Part shown: in pieces, positions 29,570 to 40,527 of the stretch
Layout: the number at the start of each line of letters is the position of its first letter
Numbering within the stretch: position 1 is the stretch's first letter
Virus record (IMG/VR): IMGVR_UViG_3300037808_001135
Location: 1 to 49,395 of that record
Direction: 5' to 3' (one strand)
Source of the DNA: a virus
DNA length: 49,395 bases
The notes under the pieces: model-generated
Databases searched by the model: none
What the model saw: only the letters and a program-made list of their open reading frames with translations
Told to the model about the DNA's origin: nothing
Translations under genes and position numbers: made by a program

Positions 29570-30942
29570 CGGACACTACATCAGGATTTCAGTCGCCTCA
29601 GTCATCGGGCAGCGTCTTCAACAACGACGCCCTCCTCTCCATCCTCAGCCAGGCGGGCGCCGAGTCCGCTCGGTCTCTCGGGGCAATCAGCCGCCAGGTC
29701 CAGGCCGGCAAGGCAGACGATGACGAGCGGAGGCAGAACCAGGCCCATTCCGCCATGGCTCCCGCGATTTCCGCAGCCATCACCACCCAGACCCGGATGG
29801 CTATACAGGACTCACCGATGTATCGGGGCATCTTCACCCAGCCGGGTGCGCTCAACCCGGACGGCAGCGCAACACCCGAGGCCCGGGCGAGGCTGCGCGC
29901 CATGATGATCTCTGACGGTCACCGGGATGACGACTCCCTGACCCTGCGCGTGGACAGCGCCTTGACGCCGGTCCCTTACAGCAGGATAGAGAAGGACTCT
30001 ATAACCAGTCTGATGGGCCAGCATGCGGCGGGTGGTGGCACGGCTGGTGAGTTTTCTGCGCTGATGGAGGTGATCTCTCCGGGTACTGTTGTTGGAGAAG
30101 ATGGAGTGCTGGCAGCGAGCGCGAAGCGGGGGGGGAGGATCTTCGGGAACTTTGATGCACCGTCTGACGACCTGCAGTCCCAGATCAACAACCTGGGGTT
30201 TAGCCACCTTTGGCGCCAAAACCAAGGCAACCTCAACCTCCCGGGGGGCGCAGCTCCCACACGCTCAGCAGTGGCGGGCACCGGGGCTACACCTAAGACC
30301 CCCGGGGCGCCGGCGGCGGCAGGCTCGCCTGACTCCGAATTCGTGTACCCGCTGCCCGTAGGCAAGCGCAACATCGGGCCCCAGTGGTTCAAGGAGGCCG
30401 ACATCAAGGCGGCCAGCCTCCCCCAGAATGTTAGAGATGTCATCAAGGAACAATTCCCAGGCACCACCCCCGAGGACTTCATTGACGGAAAGAACCTCTC
30501 CGACCAAATGTGGAGAGGCGTAGACGGCCTGGTTTCATGGGACACCCAGGAGGGCCGTTTCATTTGGGACGACAAGAACGCCACCAGTTGGCAGCGCGGC
30601 CAGATGAATAGGCTGAAGACCGTGCTCACACAGCTCACCCCCTACATGGGCATCGAGTTGACTCTGGCCGAGCGGGGCCGGGGCGCTGCTGGGTTAGTCA
30701 GCCTGACCCAGAAGAGGGCCACTGAGCTTGGTCTCTTCGTAGGCGGCTCGCCATTGCCGAGGCGAGGGGTGATGACTAGCGAACTGATGAAGGACAACCC
30801 TGGGCTCAGCGAGGGAGATGCCGTGCAGTCTATGCGTGACAGCGCCCTCTTTAGCATGCCGCAGTTCAAAAGGGCGACGGGTCTGGACCAGCTCGGAGAG
30901 CCCCAGGCTATCAACGAGCCGCTCCCAGAGGACGAGGATTAG
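29566..30942 (+). CDS. Internal virion protein-like, 458 aa
   Basis: The ATG overlaps the previous stop (ATGA). The N-terminal half is helical and polar, with disordered Ala/Pro/Gly-rich parts around residues 215-260, and the C-terminal half is mixed (MNRLKTVLTQLTPYMGIELT near 347-366). No lysozyme or transglycosylase motif is visible. Coupling to the preceding gene and to the giant protein suggests a gp15-like internal or ejection role. Confidence 0.7.
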   Translation: MTDTTSGFQSPQSSGSVFNNDALLSILSQAGAESARSLGAISRQVQAGKADDDERRQNQAHSAMAPAISAAITTQTRMAIQDSPMYRGIFTQPGALNPDGSATPEARARLRAMMISDGHRDDDSLTLRVDSALTPVPYSRIEKDSITSLMGQHAAGGGTAGEFSALMEVISPGTVVGEDGVLAASAKRGGRIFGNFDAPSDDLQSQINNLGFSHLWRQNQGNLNLPGGAAPTRSAVAGTGATPKTPGAPAAAGSPDSEFVYPLPVGKRNIGPQWFKEADIKAASLPQNVRDVIKEQFPGTTPEDFIDGKNLSDQMWRGVDGLVSWDTQEGRFIWDDKNATSWQRGQMNRLKTVLTQLTPYMGIELTLAERGRGAAGLVSLTQKRATELGLFVGGSPLPRRGVMTSELMKDNPGLSEGDAVQSMRDSALFSMPQFKRATGLDQLGEPQAINEPLPEDED

Positions 30943-30945
30943 GTC

Positions 30946-33900
30946 ATGGTCGTCGAAGACCCGGTAGCGCAGGACCCCACACAGAAGCCCGTTGCTGGGC
31001 GCCCCGAGGCCCCCTTCAAGCGAGGCGGCGAGCTGGTGGACAGCATGCTCCAGTTGCACGCCTGGAGAAAGGACTCGCGATTGTCCGCAGAGCAACTCAC
31101 CTCGGTCGAGACTGAGTACCAGAGGGGGCTGACCGTTCTCGGCGCTATGTCTGCGGGGGCTGACGCGGACGCGCGTGATGGGGCCAGGGCGCTCATCGAG
31201 GCCTTCGGCGCGGATGATGCGGCCATGAAGCTCAAGCCTAGCCTTCTGGGTTACGGGACGCACATGGATGAGGCGCGCAGGGAGCTCTTCGACCAGAGCA
31301 TGCCTCCAGCGTCACCCGATGAGCTCAAGAGAGCCCAGCAGATGACGATAGCCGACGCCACGTCGGGCGGATTCAGGAAGCAGTCAGCCTCGCGCTCCGA
31401 AGAGGAGGAGGAGCCCAAGAAGTCCCTCCTTGATTTCACAGGCTTCAGGAGATTGGGTGGGAGCGACCCCGCGCAGGGCGAGGCATTGCGACGGGGATCA
31501 CCGGAGGAGGCGGCCGCCATGGGCGCCGCCGGCAGCACTACGGGTCACGGCCGTGCGGGCATGGCTCTACCCGCAGATCCACTGCTTGGCCAGGATCGCA
31601 ACATAGGCGGATGGCCTCAACTGGACAGCGTGCGGCGCGACTCTCTCACGGGGCGGCTAAAGGCAGACCTCGAGGCCAACAATGTGGTCACGCGCCGCAA
31701 GGGCGACGGCCTGTTGGATTTTTTTGGTGCTGAGAGGCAGGCCGTGCCCATCCTCTTCTCCACCACGAAGCCGGCGGAGTGGGCTGGCTGGCCGGGGGCA
31801 GAGGAGCAGCCGGAGGACCGCTACCTGATCAGCGAGGCCTTTAAGAACTACCCCGTCTTCAGCCACTACGGGGAGGGGTACAAGGCGATGCAGGTGCTGA
31901 ACCCTGAGAACCCTGTACTAGAGGATGAGGAGGGCAGGTACCTCGAGTACAAGGACCCGCAGGGCAGGGTCCACCGGGAGCGTCCAACCATCGACCTCGA
32001 GGACTGGGGGTCGGAGGTGCGCAAGTCGATTACCGACGCAGAGATGGGGGTCAACCCGGACGGCTTGCCCTACGCACGCCACCTAATCGGCCGGCACACG
32101 CTCTTCGGCTCTCTCTGGCACTACGTCGGGGCGGGTGGAGAGAAGGGCATCGACTACGACGTCGACAGCCTGATGGGTACCATGCCCTTCGTCCCCAATA
32201 TCACCGGCAACAAGTTGAGGGACCGCCAGTTGCTTCTGGACCCGATGGCCGTCCGCATGATGAAGGAGGCCGACTCCGAGGGCGTCTTCGGGAACGTGGT
32301 GGGCCAGACCATCGTGGGCATGGTCGACTTTGCCATTGTCTCCGCCGCTACTCGAGGGGTCGGTGGGGGTATCAGGGGCGTGGGGGCCGCCGCTCTGAGG
32401 CGCAGCGCGGTCTTGCGCGGGCTCAGCGGTGGACGTCTGGGGGCGTTCTACGCCAAGCGGTTCGGCAAGGTGGCAGCCGCGGTCGAGTCCCAGGAGAAGA
32501 AGCAGAAGGCGGGCAAGATTGTGCGCGGCCTCCGCGGGTCAGGCCTGAACTTCGGCACGCTCCAGCAGGCCCGTCAAGAGGTTTGGTTTGGCACAGTCAT
32601 GGGTTTTATCCGTGAGGACCAGACCGGCTGGGAGGGCGCCAAGGGAGGGGGGGACGAGGCTGTCGTTGAGTTTGGCTTTGGCCGCGTCGGTTCCTTCTTT
32701 GGGAGCGGCATGCTGGGGGCGATGACGAAGAGTGTCCGCAGGAGGCTGCCCGAGGTGATCTCTCGGATAAGGACAGGGAAGGGGCTAAGCGCAGAGGCGG
32801 CGCCCAAATTCAGATTTGACGCGGAGGACCCCCGGGGGGTGGTCGACGCCTTCGAGAAGTCCATCCGCTCCAGCGTGGGGTATATGCCCTCAAGCGACGA
32901 GGCTATCCACCAGCTCCTCAGGCGTCGTGTTCGCAGCCAGGCCATCCGCGACAACATCTTCGAGATCCTCGATATGGGCTACGTCGGCCTCTCGATCGGG
33001 GGCTACATGTCCGCCCGCCAGGAGGCCCTGTCCAACGGGGAGGAGTGGAACGGTTTCAACCCGCTCAACTTCCCTGAGAACTACAGGCGGACCTGGGAGA
33101 AGATCGTCAGCGGGGATCCAAATGCCTGGGGCACGGCCGCGGGCTTCACCGGGATGGGCACCGCCTATGGGGCCCTGGGTGCGGTTAGGGGCGGCCCCCT
33201 GGCCACAAAGATCCAGCTGGCCGAGGGCGAGTCAGCCTCGCTCGACGAGGTATTGCGTGACATCTCCGAGTACATGGGCTCGAAGATGCAGGACATGACA
33301 GAGGACGACGTGGGTTTTCTGGCAGAGCAATTCGAGTTTGAGGAACTGGCCACGGAGCTGTTTTCCAGAGGGCAGAACCTGGACCAGGCCGACCCCTTTG
33401 CCGACCGCCCCGCCCCCAACAGCCTGGTGGATTTCCTCGGTCTGGACATGGGCGCGCGACCCATTCAGCCCAGCGAGCTCGAGGCGTACTCCAAGGCCAC
33501 CGGCAAGACGAGCTTCTCAGGCCCAGAGGTGCGAGCCTGGCTGAAGGAGAACCCCGATGCCCAGTCCCTCGACCCCAACAACACCACCACCTTCGGTTCT
33601 AACGCCGAGCGCAACCAGAACCGAGGTCTGACCCGTCTCGATCCCGAGTACCAGATCACCGCCGGCGAGCAACTCGCCATCATGTGGACTGAGGAGGCAG
33701 AGGGCCCCGAACTGGTCGTGGAGGCGCTGGGCATGCTCGATACGTTCGAGCTCCTACAGATCGACCGCCAGCTCCGCGGTACGCCCGACACCCTGCTCCC
33801 AGGTGAGGTCGGAGCCTCCAAGGTAGTCTCTGCTCGCTTGCGGGAGGTCGTCCGCGCCATCCTGGTCAGTCGTCGCCGGGGCGAGGGCCCGGACCCGGTC

Positions 33901-36900
33901 GACTCCGCCGCGGATGGCCCTGACGCTCCGATCAACTACGACCTCGCGGGGAACCGCATTCTGGGGCGGGCCGATGATCCTGCCGTGCAGGCGATGGTCG
34001 ACGATGCCAAGGACTCACTGAAGAGCACCGGGGCCACCTGGTCACCCGAGGCGAATAGCGCTCTCGAGATACACGTAACCGAGGCAGGCATGCTCGAGGT
34101 GCGCAACCGGGAGAGCGGGAAGGTTTTTGGAACTCACGGCAATAGCGAAGTCACCAAGGCCGTCAAGCAGATCCACCACATCCGCAAAGATCGCACCGGG
34201 GCCCGGAGGACAGGTACGCAGGGCAGCCTGAGGGCCAAAGTACAGACCGAGATGGACCCGGACGAGGGCTTCGGCGGGACCACCGCCGAGGTCGACCGCC
34301 TCATGCCTGAGCGGATGCAGACAGCGGCTGTCCAGGACCCCGTCGAGGAGGCCGTCTCAAGGGCCCTGGATGTGGATACCACGGAGACGGACGAGGCTGA
34401 AGGCGACGTGACCCGTCTCGACGAGGACGGGGATGCCGAGGTCACAGCCAGAGTTCGCAGTAGCCGGGGAACAGTGCTGGCGGATGACATCCGCCGGGAC
34501 TTGATCGAAGACCGAAACGCTCAGCGAGAGTTCCACGTGGAACAGATGCTGCTGCCTGACCTGGTCGGCGCAGGCTTCAACACCCTGGCAGAGGCCCGCA
34601 GGGCCGCCCAAGAAGGCACGCTGCCCGATACGCTGGACCCGGACGTCCGCGAGGTGCTCGAGGGAAAGGCTGGCGTGCCAACCCAGCGCCAGGTGCAGCA
34701 AGCCATCCAGACCATCGCAGACCAGCACGCCGGGCAGCCCGGCACGGCGGGGGATGCTGATGGCGGCGCGAACCGTGTGGCGGCTCGCTACCTGGGAGGG
34801 GCGGAGGCTCGCAACACCAACCGCCTCACGGAGGCCGTGCGCAAGGCCTCACAGGACGGCGCCGAGCGTGACCCGGGCTCGAACCCGCTCATGCCTCCGC
34901 AGACGGCACAGGAGACCGCACAGGCCCTGGCGAGCGCCCAGGAGGAGGCGGTCTTGGAGGGCAACATGGATAGCGGGCTCTCAGCAGCCTCCATGGCAGC
35001 CTCTATGGCGGAGGAGGCGGCGGCCCGGGCTGAGGTGCGGGGTGAGGCACACGAGGCTAACGACGCAGAGAGGGCTGGACGCGAAGTTCCAGGACCGGAC
35101 GTGGCGGGGCATGTCACCGAGGAGGGCGGCCCCCAGACTGACGGAGTAGGCCCTGGTTTCGACGGTACGCTCTATGACCCAGATGCCGGCGAGCAGGTGC
35201 TCTACGACATCGGAGCCAGGGCGTTCATGCGGGGCGACGACCCCGGCGGGGACAAGTCGGGGTTTCATACGCTGCTTGAGTACGCCATGACCTCGGCGGG
35301 CAACGACGCCGTCGCAAGGGTGCACCGCCGCGCCCTGCGCAACGGAGCCATCATGGGTACGCATGGCAACGTCAAGTTGCTGGGCCTGCTTGACATGGTC
35401 TTCGGTCAAAGAAGTGGGTCGGCCGAGAAGAGCTGGAAGAAGCTCGTCAAGGACTCGTTCATCAAGAACGGCGACCGCATCCGCGATCGACTGCGCCAGG
35501 TTACCGCGGACGGCAAACCCATCTTCACCGAGGCTCAGATGAAGCGCCTCAGCTCCATGGGCCCCTTTGCTGTAGCGGCCATGGGCGCCAGCCCGCACCT
35601 GCGGAACGGTGTCGAGACCGACATCACCCGCGGCAAGTTCATACACCTCATCGAGGACATGATCGGCAAGGAGGGGGCCAACCCCACCGAGCAACTGACC
35701 AGCGCCAGGGCGTATCTCAAGGGCGTCGATGAATCAGGCAGGCCTATACGAAAGGAGTTCGCCTTCCCGACCGAAGACGAGCTGACCCAGGCTGCCGGGT
35801 TCATTCACGGCCTGGGCAAGCGGATGCGCAAGTACATCACCGAGGAGATGGCCTGGAAGGCAAAGAAGATCCACAACGAGGCCACCGGGCAGACAGTGGC
35901 AGAGGGGGTTGTGGCGCTCAGGGACATCCGGGGCAAGATCGCTGAGATCATCGTGCGGGCGGCCACCGGCAGGAAGGGCCGGGTGTCAACTACGGATACC
36001 GTGTGGCTGGAGAACCTCGACGTGGACGAGAAGCAGCCGCGAGCTCTGGCCACCCAGATCATCGAGGACCTCGCCGGCGTCCGCATCACCGGGGTCAACC
36101 AGAGCGTGACCACGGACCTGCGCGCAGTCGAGTCTTCTACCAGACTGGCTCCGGGGGGTGACGCCAGCCTGACCGAACTGTCTGAGGATGTGCGTCGGGC
36201 CAGGGAGGAAGACGGTCTGGACCCCGAAGACGTCCCCCCCGATAGACTCCACCTCGAGGCCATGAAGTCGGCCAACTTCTACGGGCGCAAGTGGTGGGAG
36301 AGGCTCAGCAGGATGATGAACCCCATGACGCTGAAGCCGCTGGTCTCGGCGGAGGATTCTCCTGACTCTGAGTGGGGGGCCATCCTGCTGAACGCGATGG
36401 CTACGGAGACGACACAACTCCACGGAGAGCCACACCCTCTGCACAACAGGCTTCGCGAGATGTTCATCGCGGAGAACCCCGAGACGGGGGCGCAGGAGTT
36501 CGAGCGGGCCTCCCGGGACGCGGCGAAGGCCATGTACCATGCCCGGCAGTTGGGCCATTCGCTGTGGCTGAAAGACGATGGCACCAAGGAGCGGCCCAAC
36601 GAGATGGGCCACACCGAGTTCGAGGCTCTTGCCTACGCGCTCGACAAGAGGGCGTTCAATGGGGGCTATGCCGCTGAATGGTCTGCTCAGGAGATTCGCG
36701 CCCTTGGCGAGTTTGGCTTGCTCGAGGAGCGCCACGACTACGACGGGACCCCGTTCTACATCCTCAGCCAGGGCAGGGTGACGGCCATAGGCCAGGAGCT
36801 CGGCAAGCGCCTGGCGGCCACTACCACCACACCCGAGGCGCGTGAAGAGTTGGAGGTCAACGGCGACAACGTCCTGCTCTACAGTTTCGACCCGAGCATC

Positions 36901-39900
36901 ATGCTCTACGGAGGGCACTATGGGCGGACTGAATTCGACCCAGACAAGTGGTTCAACTCAGCTCACGACATCGCCCAGAGGACACTGCACCGCATGAGCC
37001 AAGGTGAGGGTCGTCTCGCTACGGCGGCTGAGCGGGCGCAGGTAGGCGGGGCCGTGCGCGCCACGGCCAACCTGATACTCGAGACCAAGGGGTTCCTCGC
37101 CACTCACGCTGGTCGGACCTCCAAGTCCAAGCTCAAGGTGAGCATCGAGAGAGAGCAGGACTACGCTTCCAAGAACTCAATGGCCCGGGGTACGGCTGCG
37201 CGCAAGTTGCTGAAAGAGCAGGCCTCGCTGGTTATCGCGAACCACCTCTCAAAACTGAACTCGACCGAGCGCCCGCTCTTCACGGAGCTTATCGACGGGG
37301 GGCACTGGCAAAGCATCACGGGACCCTCCGACCTGGCCAACCGGCTGGGTGTGCAGAATGCTGAGAACATGTACCGGGCGCTCGAGTCCTACAACATGGC
37401 CGTGCTTGAGCTCGGCCGGATGATGGTCGACGCAGGTGCGCTGCCCGTCGAGGTCTTCAACTCGTTCACCAAGAATGGCAAGACCAGGTACATGATGCGG
37501 GCCAACTGGCCTACCAGCCTGGAGGCCAGGGACCGGGCTCAGTCCAAGAAGGAGCAGTTCGCCAACGCATCCCGCGAGATGTTCCGGGAGAAGGGGGAGC
37601 TCGACGAGAATGCCGCGCGCATCACTGACCCCACGTTGCTGACCTCGAGACAGTTTGCCCAGGAGTCTGCCCGTGTCGGTCTCTACTCCGTTCTGCGTGA
37701 CGCCGCTTACGAGTGGGGCATCCCGACCGAGCACGCTCGTGAATTGATTCCCGCCCACAACAAGCGCCACTTCCGGCTGGCTGCGGTCCCTCCGGGGGTC
37801 ACGCATGACCCCTTCAACGGCAAGCGGGTCAAGCCCTGGCAGCATGCCATGTGGGTCACGCTGTCGATGCTCGACAACCAGATGAACGGGAAGGACAAGT
37901 CGGTCCACAGAACCAAGATCAAGCAGGACATCCTCAACCGAATCTTGACCGAGGTGAACCCCGAGGAGACCAAGCTGGGCCGCATGGACTCCTGGGCTAA
38001 GGGGATCCTGGTCAGCGACACAACGGGCAAGCAGCTTGAGATTCTGCTCGACGACTTCAACTCCGCGTCGACTGGCGAGGGAGTGCTTGACTACGCCACC
38101 GAGACTCTCGATGTGGCGGCCAAGTGGTGGCGCCGGGGCCGCACGGTGATGCGCTTCAAGCATGTTTCGCTTTCGATCATGTCCTCCTTCCTGACCAACC
38201 ACTTCGCGGGGACAGCCAACCTGTCCGATGTGGTAAAGGGGTTCCTCCTCAACCGCGGCCCTTACGCCGATGCCGCCCGTGGCCTGGAGCTCTTTGAGGA
38301 GTACGTGCGAGCGGGTAGGAGTTGGGATCTAGCGCAGATGGGTGACGACGGCGCACTTATCCAGGACGTCGATTTCCTGCTGCACCGCATGGGCGGCTCG
38401 ACGATGGTCTCCGCGATGCTCGACACGGTGGACATGCGAGACACCTTCCACCACCTGGTGGAGATGGACCCGAACTTCCAGTTCCAGTTGGAGAGGAGCG
38501 GGTCCTCGGCGGATGTTGTCTCCGCCATGATGCGCGATGCTATTGGCCGCCGACCCACGCTCGAGGGGGTCGACAGGCGTATGGCCGCAGCCTTCGGCAA
38601 CCAGGGGGCTGGCCCCGAGTCCGTAATCGAGGGCATCCAGCACGCCACGGCTCTGTATGAGTCGTCGGAGGCTCTGATGAAGATCGCTGCGTACCTTGCC
38701 AAGAAGCGGGACAACCCAGAGCACGCTGGGACCCTCCAGGGGCGACAGTTGCTCGCGGACGCAGGCATCGCCGGCACGGGCGACTACTCCGAGGCCAACC
38801 CCTGGCTGTACGAGATGACCGCTCGTTTCCGTCGCTCCGAGGTACAGAAGGCCTTCAGCACCACGCCCAAGACGGACGCTGCCTGGTACGCCATGCGGAT
38901 GATGCTGGGAACGCCCTTCATGGCCTACAACTTCGTCATGTTCCCCACGCTTGCCCGCTCGATGGCGAGCCCGGGCGGAGCTCTGCGCACGGCCGTGGGG
39001 GCCAGCCTATGGTCGGGCCTGTTGACCGCGATGGCCCGCTCAGCCTTCGATGACGAAGAGTATCAGCTCACCGCCAACAGTGGTGGCCCGGCCATGCCTA
39101 CCCTGCAGTGGCCGCCTGAGTCACTCACCAAGTGGGACGAGATGAACCCCGGAGGTCGATGGCCTGGCATCTGGCAAGCCGGCGATGGCATCTACTGGAG
39201 AAGAGAAGGGGTCAAGTTCGCCGCCAAGGTAGGAGAGGGGGTGGCCTATGTCGTTCCTGGCCCCAACGGGGATGGCCGCAAGAGCATGATCGACGCTACG
39301 CAGCAACTGGGCGGTCACCCGATCGAGCATGCCATGCGTGCCCTGCAGGGTGGCTCGATAGCCTCGCGCGTCTTTGACAACGACCCGGGCCGGGCTCGCG
39401 CCGAGGGGGTGATGGGCTGGCTCTTCCAGCAGTCTTACGCCGCGCGTGTGCTGAACCCCTTTGGCCCGCGAGAGAAGAACCGCACCCGGGGCGAGGCAGC
39501 CGTGGTTGAGCTGACCTCCTGGCTCCAGCGCAACATCGGGTCGGACATGAACCCCGCGACGGCGATCATGTCTGACACCAGCGTCCGCTTCTTCGAGGCT
39601 ACGGTCACGGGTGGCACACCACTGCGAGAGGCCATTGCCGGCATGCGGAGGCCGGAGGCCGAGGCTGAGCACCCACTCTCACGTATAGGCACGGCGGCCC
39701 TGGCGAGTGTCTTCCACCTGAAGCGTGCTCCCGATGACTCGGTCTTCGAGTCCCGCCACTACGACAACATCGACGAATTCACGACAGCGATATTGGGTGA
39801 CATCGGGATGAAGTCGACCGACCCCGTTTCTTCTGAGCTTGAGCACCGGGCCGGGATTGCGCACCGGCGCTCGGTGGATGCGGTCAAGGGCATCTTCCGG

Positions 39901-40527
39901 GGTTCCTTCGAGCTGGTCAGTCGGGAGGGCGCCTTTGGGGGCGGCATGCAAGCGGACCTCTTCCCACGTATCGCCATATGGGACGACATCGAGCTCTTCA
40001 ACGACCCGGACACCGGGGACAGTCGTTACCAGCTGAGAGCCGGGAAGCGAGAGTCGGACATGAGCGACCTGGGTCGCTTCATTGCGCGTCAGCCCAAGTC
40101 AGAGCAGTCCCTGGTCATTAGCGCCATGCGCCGCAATATCCAGCGAGCTTTCGACACTGGCGGCTTTGAGGCCCTGGTCCGCATGTCCGATCGGCGTGCG
40201 GTCGACGGGGCCGTAGCCATCCGGGTCTTCGATGCACTCCTGAACCCCCGCTCGGACGCACTCCTGCTGGCCATCAAGGATGGTATCGAGGACGACAGCC
40301 CGGGCTCTAAGCGCACATGGTTCAATGTCTGGAATGCCATGGCTAGTGAGATTGACAGGACAGACTTGAAGGAGGAGCTGTGGAGCGTGTACGACAGTGT
40401 CGGGCGGAGGATGCAGACCTATGCCTACTCGCATGTTGACGTCCCCTCGCCCCTTCCCAGGGAGGTGCTCAAAGCCAGCCGCTTCGACCTCCTCCCGAGA
40501 ACCACCGTTGTTACCGAGGATTTCTGA
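30946..40527 (+). CDS. Giant internal virion / ejection protein, 3193 aa
   Basis: The largest gene in the window (19% of its length). The N terminus is polar. A first globular region spans about 230-780, with glycine-rich hydrophobic stretches (FAIVSAATRGVGGGIRGVGA near 464-483) that may cross membranes. Residues 980-1400 are acidic, Ala/Glu-rich and probably disordered. A helical C-terminal region follows, with VMRFKHVSLSIMSSFLTNHF near 2400 and PFMAYNFVMFPTLARSM near 2657. These last patterns resemble the C-terminal parts of large phage internal and polyvalent proteins. I looked for RNA-polymerase motifs (T/DxxGR, RxxxK..YG, HD) and found no consistent set. It is likely ejected with DNA. 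The ATG follows GAGGATTAGGTC. Confidence 0.78.
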   Translation: MVVEDPVAQDPTQKPVAGRPEAPFKRGGELVDSMLQLHAWRKDSRLSAEQLTSVETEYQRGLTVLGAMSAGADADARDGARALIEAFGADDAAMKLKPSLLGYGTHMDEARRELFDQSMPPASPDELKRAQQMTIADATSGGFRKQSASRSEEEEEPKKSLLDFTGFRRLGGSDPAQGEALRRGSPEEAAAMGAAGSTTGHGRAGMALPADPLLGQDRNIGGWPQLDSVRRDSLTGRLKADLEANNVVTRRKGDGLLDFFGAERQAVPILFSTTKPAEWAGWPGAEEQPEDRYLISEAFKNYPVFSHYGEGYKAMQVLNPENPVLEDEEGRYLEYKDPQGRVHRERPTIDLEDWGSEVRKSITDAEMGVNPDGLPYARHLIGRHTLFGSLWHYVGAGGEKGIDYDVDSLMGTMPFVPNITGNKLRDRQLLLDPMAVRMMKEADSEGVFGNVVGQTIVGMVDFAIVSAATRGVGGGIRGVGAAALRRSAVLRGLSGGRLGAFYAKRFGKVAAAVESQEKKQKAGKIVRGLRGSGLNFGTLQQARQEVWFGTVMGFIREDQTGWEGAKGGGDEAVVEFGFGRVGSFFGSGMLGAMTKSVRRRLPEVISRIRTGKGLSAEAAPKFRFDAEDPRGVVDAFEKSIRSSVGYMPSSDEAIHQLLRRRVRSQAIRDNIFEILDMGYVGLSIGGYMSARQEALSNGEEWNGFNPLNFPENYRRTWEKIVSGDPNAWGTAAGFTGMGTAYGALGAVRGGPLATKIQLAEGESASLDEVLRDISEYMGSKMQDMTEDDVGFLAEQFEFEELATELFSRGQNLDQADPFADRPAPNSLVDFLGLDMGARPIQPSELEAYSKATGKTSFSGPEVRAWLKENPDAQSLDPNNTTTFGSNAERNQNRGLTRLDPEYQITAGEQLAIMWTEEAEGPELVVEALGMLDTFELLQIDRQLRGTPDTLLPGEVGASKVVSARLREVVRAILVSRRRGEGPDPVDSAADGPDAPINYDLAGNRILGRADDPAVQAMVDDAKDSLKSTGATWSPEANSALEIHVTEAGMLEVRNRESGKVFGTHGNSEVTKAVKQIHHIRKDRTGARRTGTQGSLRAKVQTEMDPDEGFGGTTAEVDRLMPERMQTAAVQDPVEEAVSRALDVDTTETDEAEGDVTRLDEDGDAEVTARVRSSRGTVLADDIRRDLIEDRNAQREFHVEQMLLPDLVGAGFNTLAEARRAAQEGTLPDTLDPDVREVLEGKAGVPTQRQVQQAIQTIADQHAGQPGTAGDADGGANRVAARYLGGAEARNTNRLTEAVRKASQDGAERDPGSNPLMPPQTAQETAQALASAQEEAVLEGNMDSGLSAASMAASMAEEAAARAEVRGEAHEANDAERAGREVPGPDVAGHVTEEGGPQTDGVGPGFDGTLYDPDAGEQVLYDIGARAFMRGDDPGGDKSGFHTLLEYAMTSAGNDAVARVHRRALRNGAIMGTHGNVKLLGLLDMVFGQRSGSAEKSWKKLVKDSFIKNGDRIRDRLRQVTADGKPIFTEAQMKRLSSMGPFAVAAMGASPHLRNGVETDITRGKFIHLIEDMIGKEGANPTEQLTSARAYLKGVDESGRPIRKEFAFPTEDELTQAAGFIHGLGKRMRKYITEEMAWKAKKIHNEATGQTVAEGVVALRDIRGKIAEIIVRAATGRKGRVSTTDTVWLENLDVDEKQPRALATQIIEDLAGVRITGVNQSVTTDLRAVESSTRLAPGGDASLTELSEDVRRAREEDGLDPEDVPPDRLHLEAMKSANFYGRKWWERLSRMMNPMTLKPLVSAEDSPDSEWGAILLNAMATETTQLHGEPHPLHNRLREMFIAENPETGAQEFERASRDAAKAMYHARQLGHSLWLKDDGTKERPNEMGHTEFEALAYALDKRAFNGGYAAEWSAQEIRALGEFGLLEERHDYDGTPFYILSQGRVTAIGQELGKRLAATTTTPEAREELEVNGDNVLLYSFDPSIMLYGGHYGRTEFDPDKWFNSAHDIAQRTLHRMSQGEGRLATAAERAQVGGAVRATANLILETKGFLATHAGRTSKSKLKVSIEREQDYASKNSMARGTAARKLLKEQASLVIANHLSKLNSTERPLFTELIDGGHWQSITGPSDLANRLGVQNAENMYRALESYNMAVLELGRMMVDAGALPVEVFNSFTKNGKTRYMMRANWPTSLEARDRAQSKKEQFANASREMFREKGELDENAARITDPTLLTSRQFAQESARVGLYSVLRDAAYEWGIPTEHARELIPAHNKRHFRLAAVPPGVTHDPFNGKRVKPWQHAMWVTLSMLDNQMNGKDKSVHRTKIKQDILNRILTEVNPEETKLGRMDSWAKGILVSDTTGKQLEILLDDFNSASTGEGVLDYATETLDVAAKWWRRGRTVMRFKHVSLSIMSSFLTNHFAGTANLSDVVKGFLLNRGPYADAARGLELFEEYVRAGRSWDLAQMGDDGALIQDVDFLLHRMGGSTMVSAMLDTVDMRDTFHHLVEMDPNFQFQLERSGSSADVVSAMMRDAIGRRPTLEGVDRRMAAAFGNQGAGPESVIEGIQHATALYESSEALMKIAAYLAKKRDNPEHAGTLQGRQLLADAGIAGTGDYSEANPWLYEMTARFRRSEVQKAFSTTPKTDAAWYAMRMMLGTPFMAYNFVMFPTLARSMASPGGALRTAVGASLWSGLLTAMARSAFDDEEYQLTANSGGPAMPTLQWPPESLTKWDEMNPGGRWPGIWQAGDGIYWRREGVKFAAKVGEGVAYVVPGPNGDGRKSMIDATQQLGGHPIEHAMRALQGGSIASRVFDNDPGRARAEGVMGWLFQQSYAARVLNPFGPREKNRTRGEAAVVELTSWLQRNIGSDMNPATAIMSDTSVRFFEATVTGGTPLREAIAGMRRPEAEAEHPLSRIGTAALASVFHLKRAPDDSVFESRHYDNIDEFTTAILGDIGMKSTDPVSSELEHRAGIAHRRSVDAVKGIFRGSFELVSREGAFGGGMQADLFPRIAIWDDIELFNDPDTGDSRYQLRAGKRESDMSDLGRFIARQPKSEQSLVISAMRRNIQRAFDTGGFEALVRMSDRRAVDGAVAIRVFDALLNPRSDALLLAIKDGIEDDSPGSKRTWFNVWNAMASEIDRTDLKEELWSVYDSVGRRMQTYAYSHVDVPSPLPREVLKASRFDLLPRTTVVTEDF

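Noticed and set aside
30946-40527. N4-like virion RNA polymerase within the giant protein
   Set aside because: Isolated matches to TxxGR (THAGR) and HD occur, but they are not in the right order and there is no RxxxK...YG motif, so the call is not supported.
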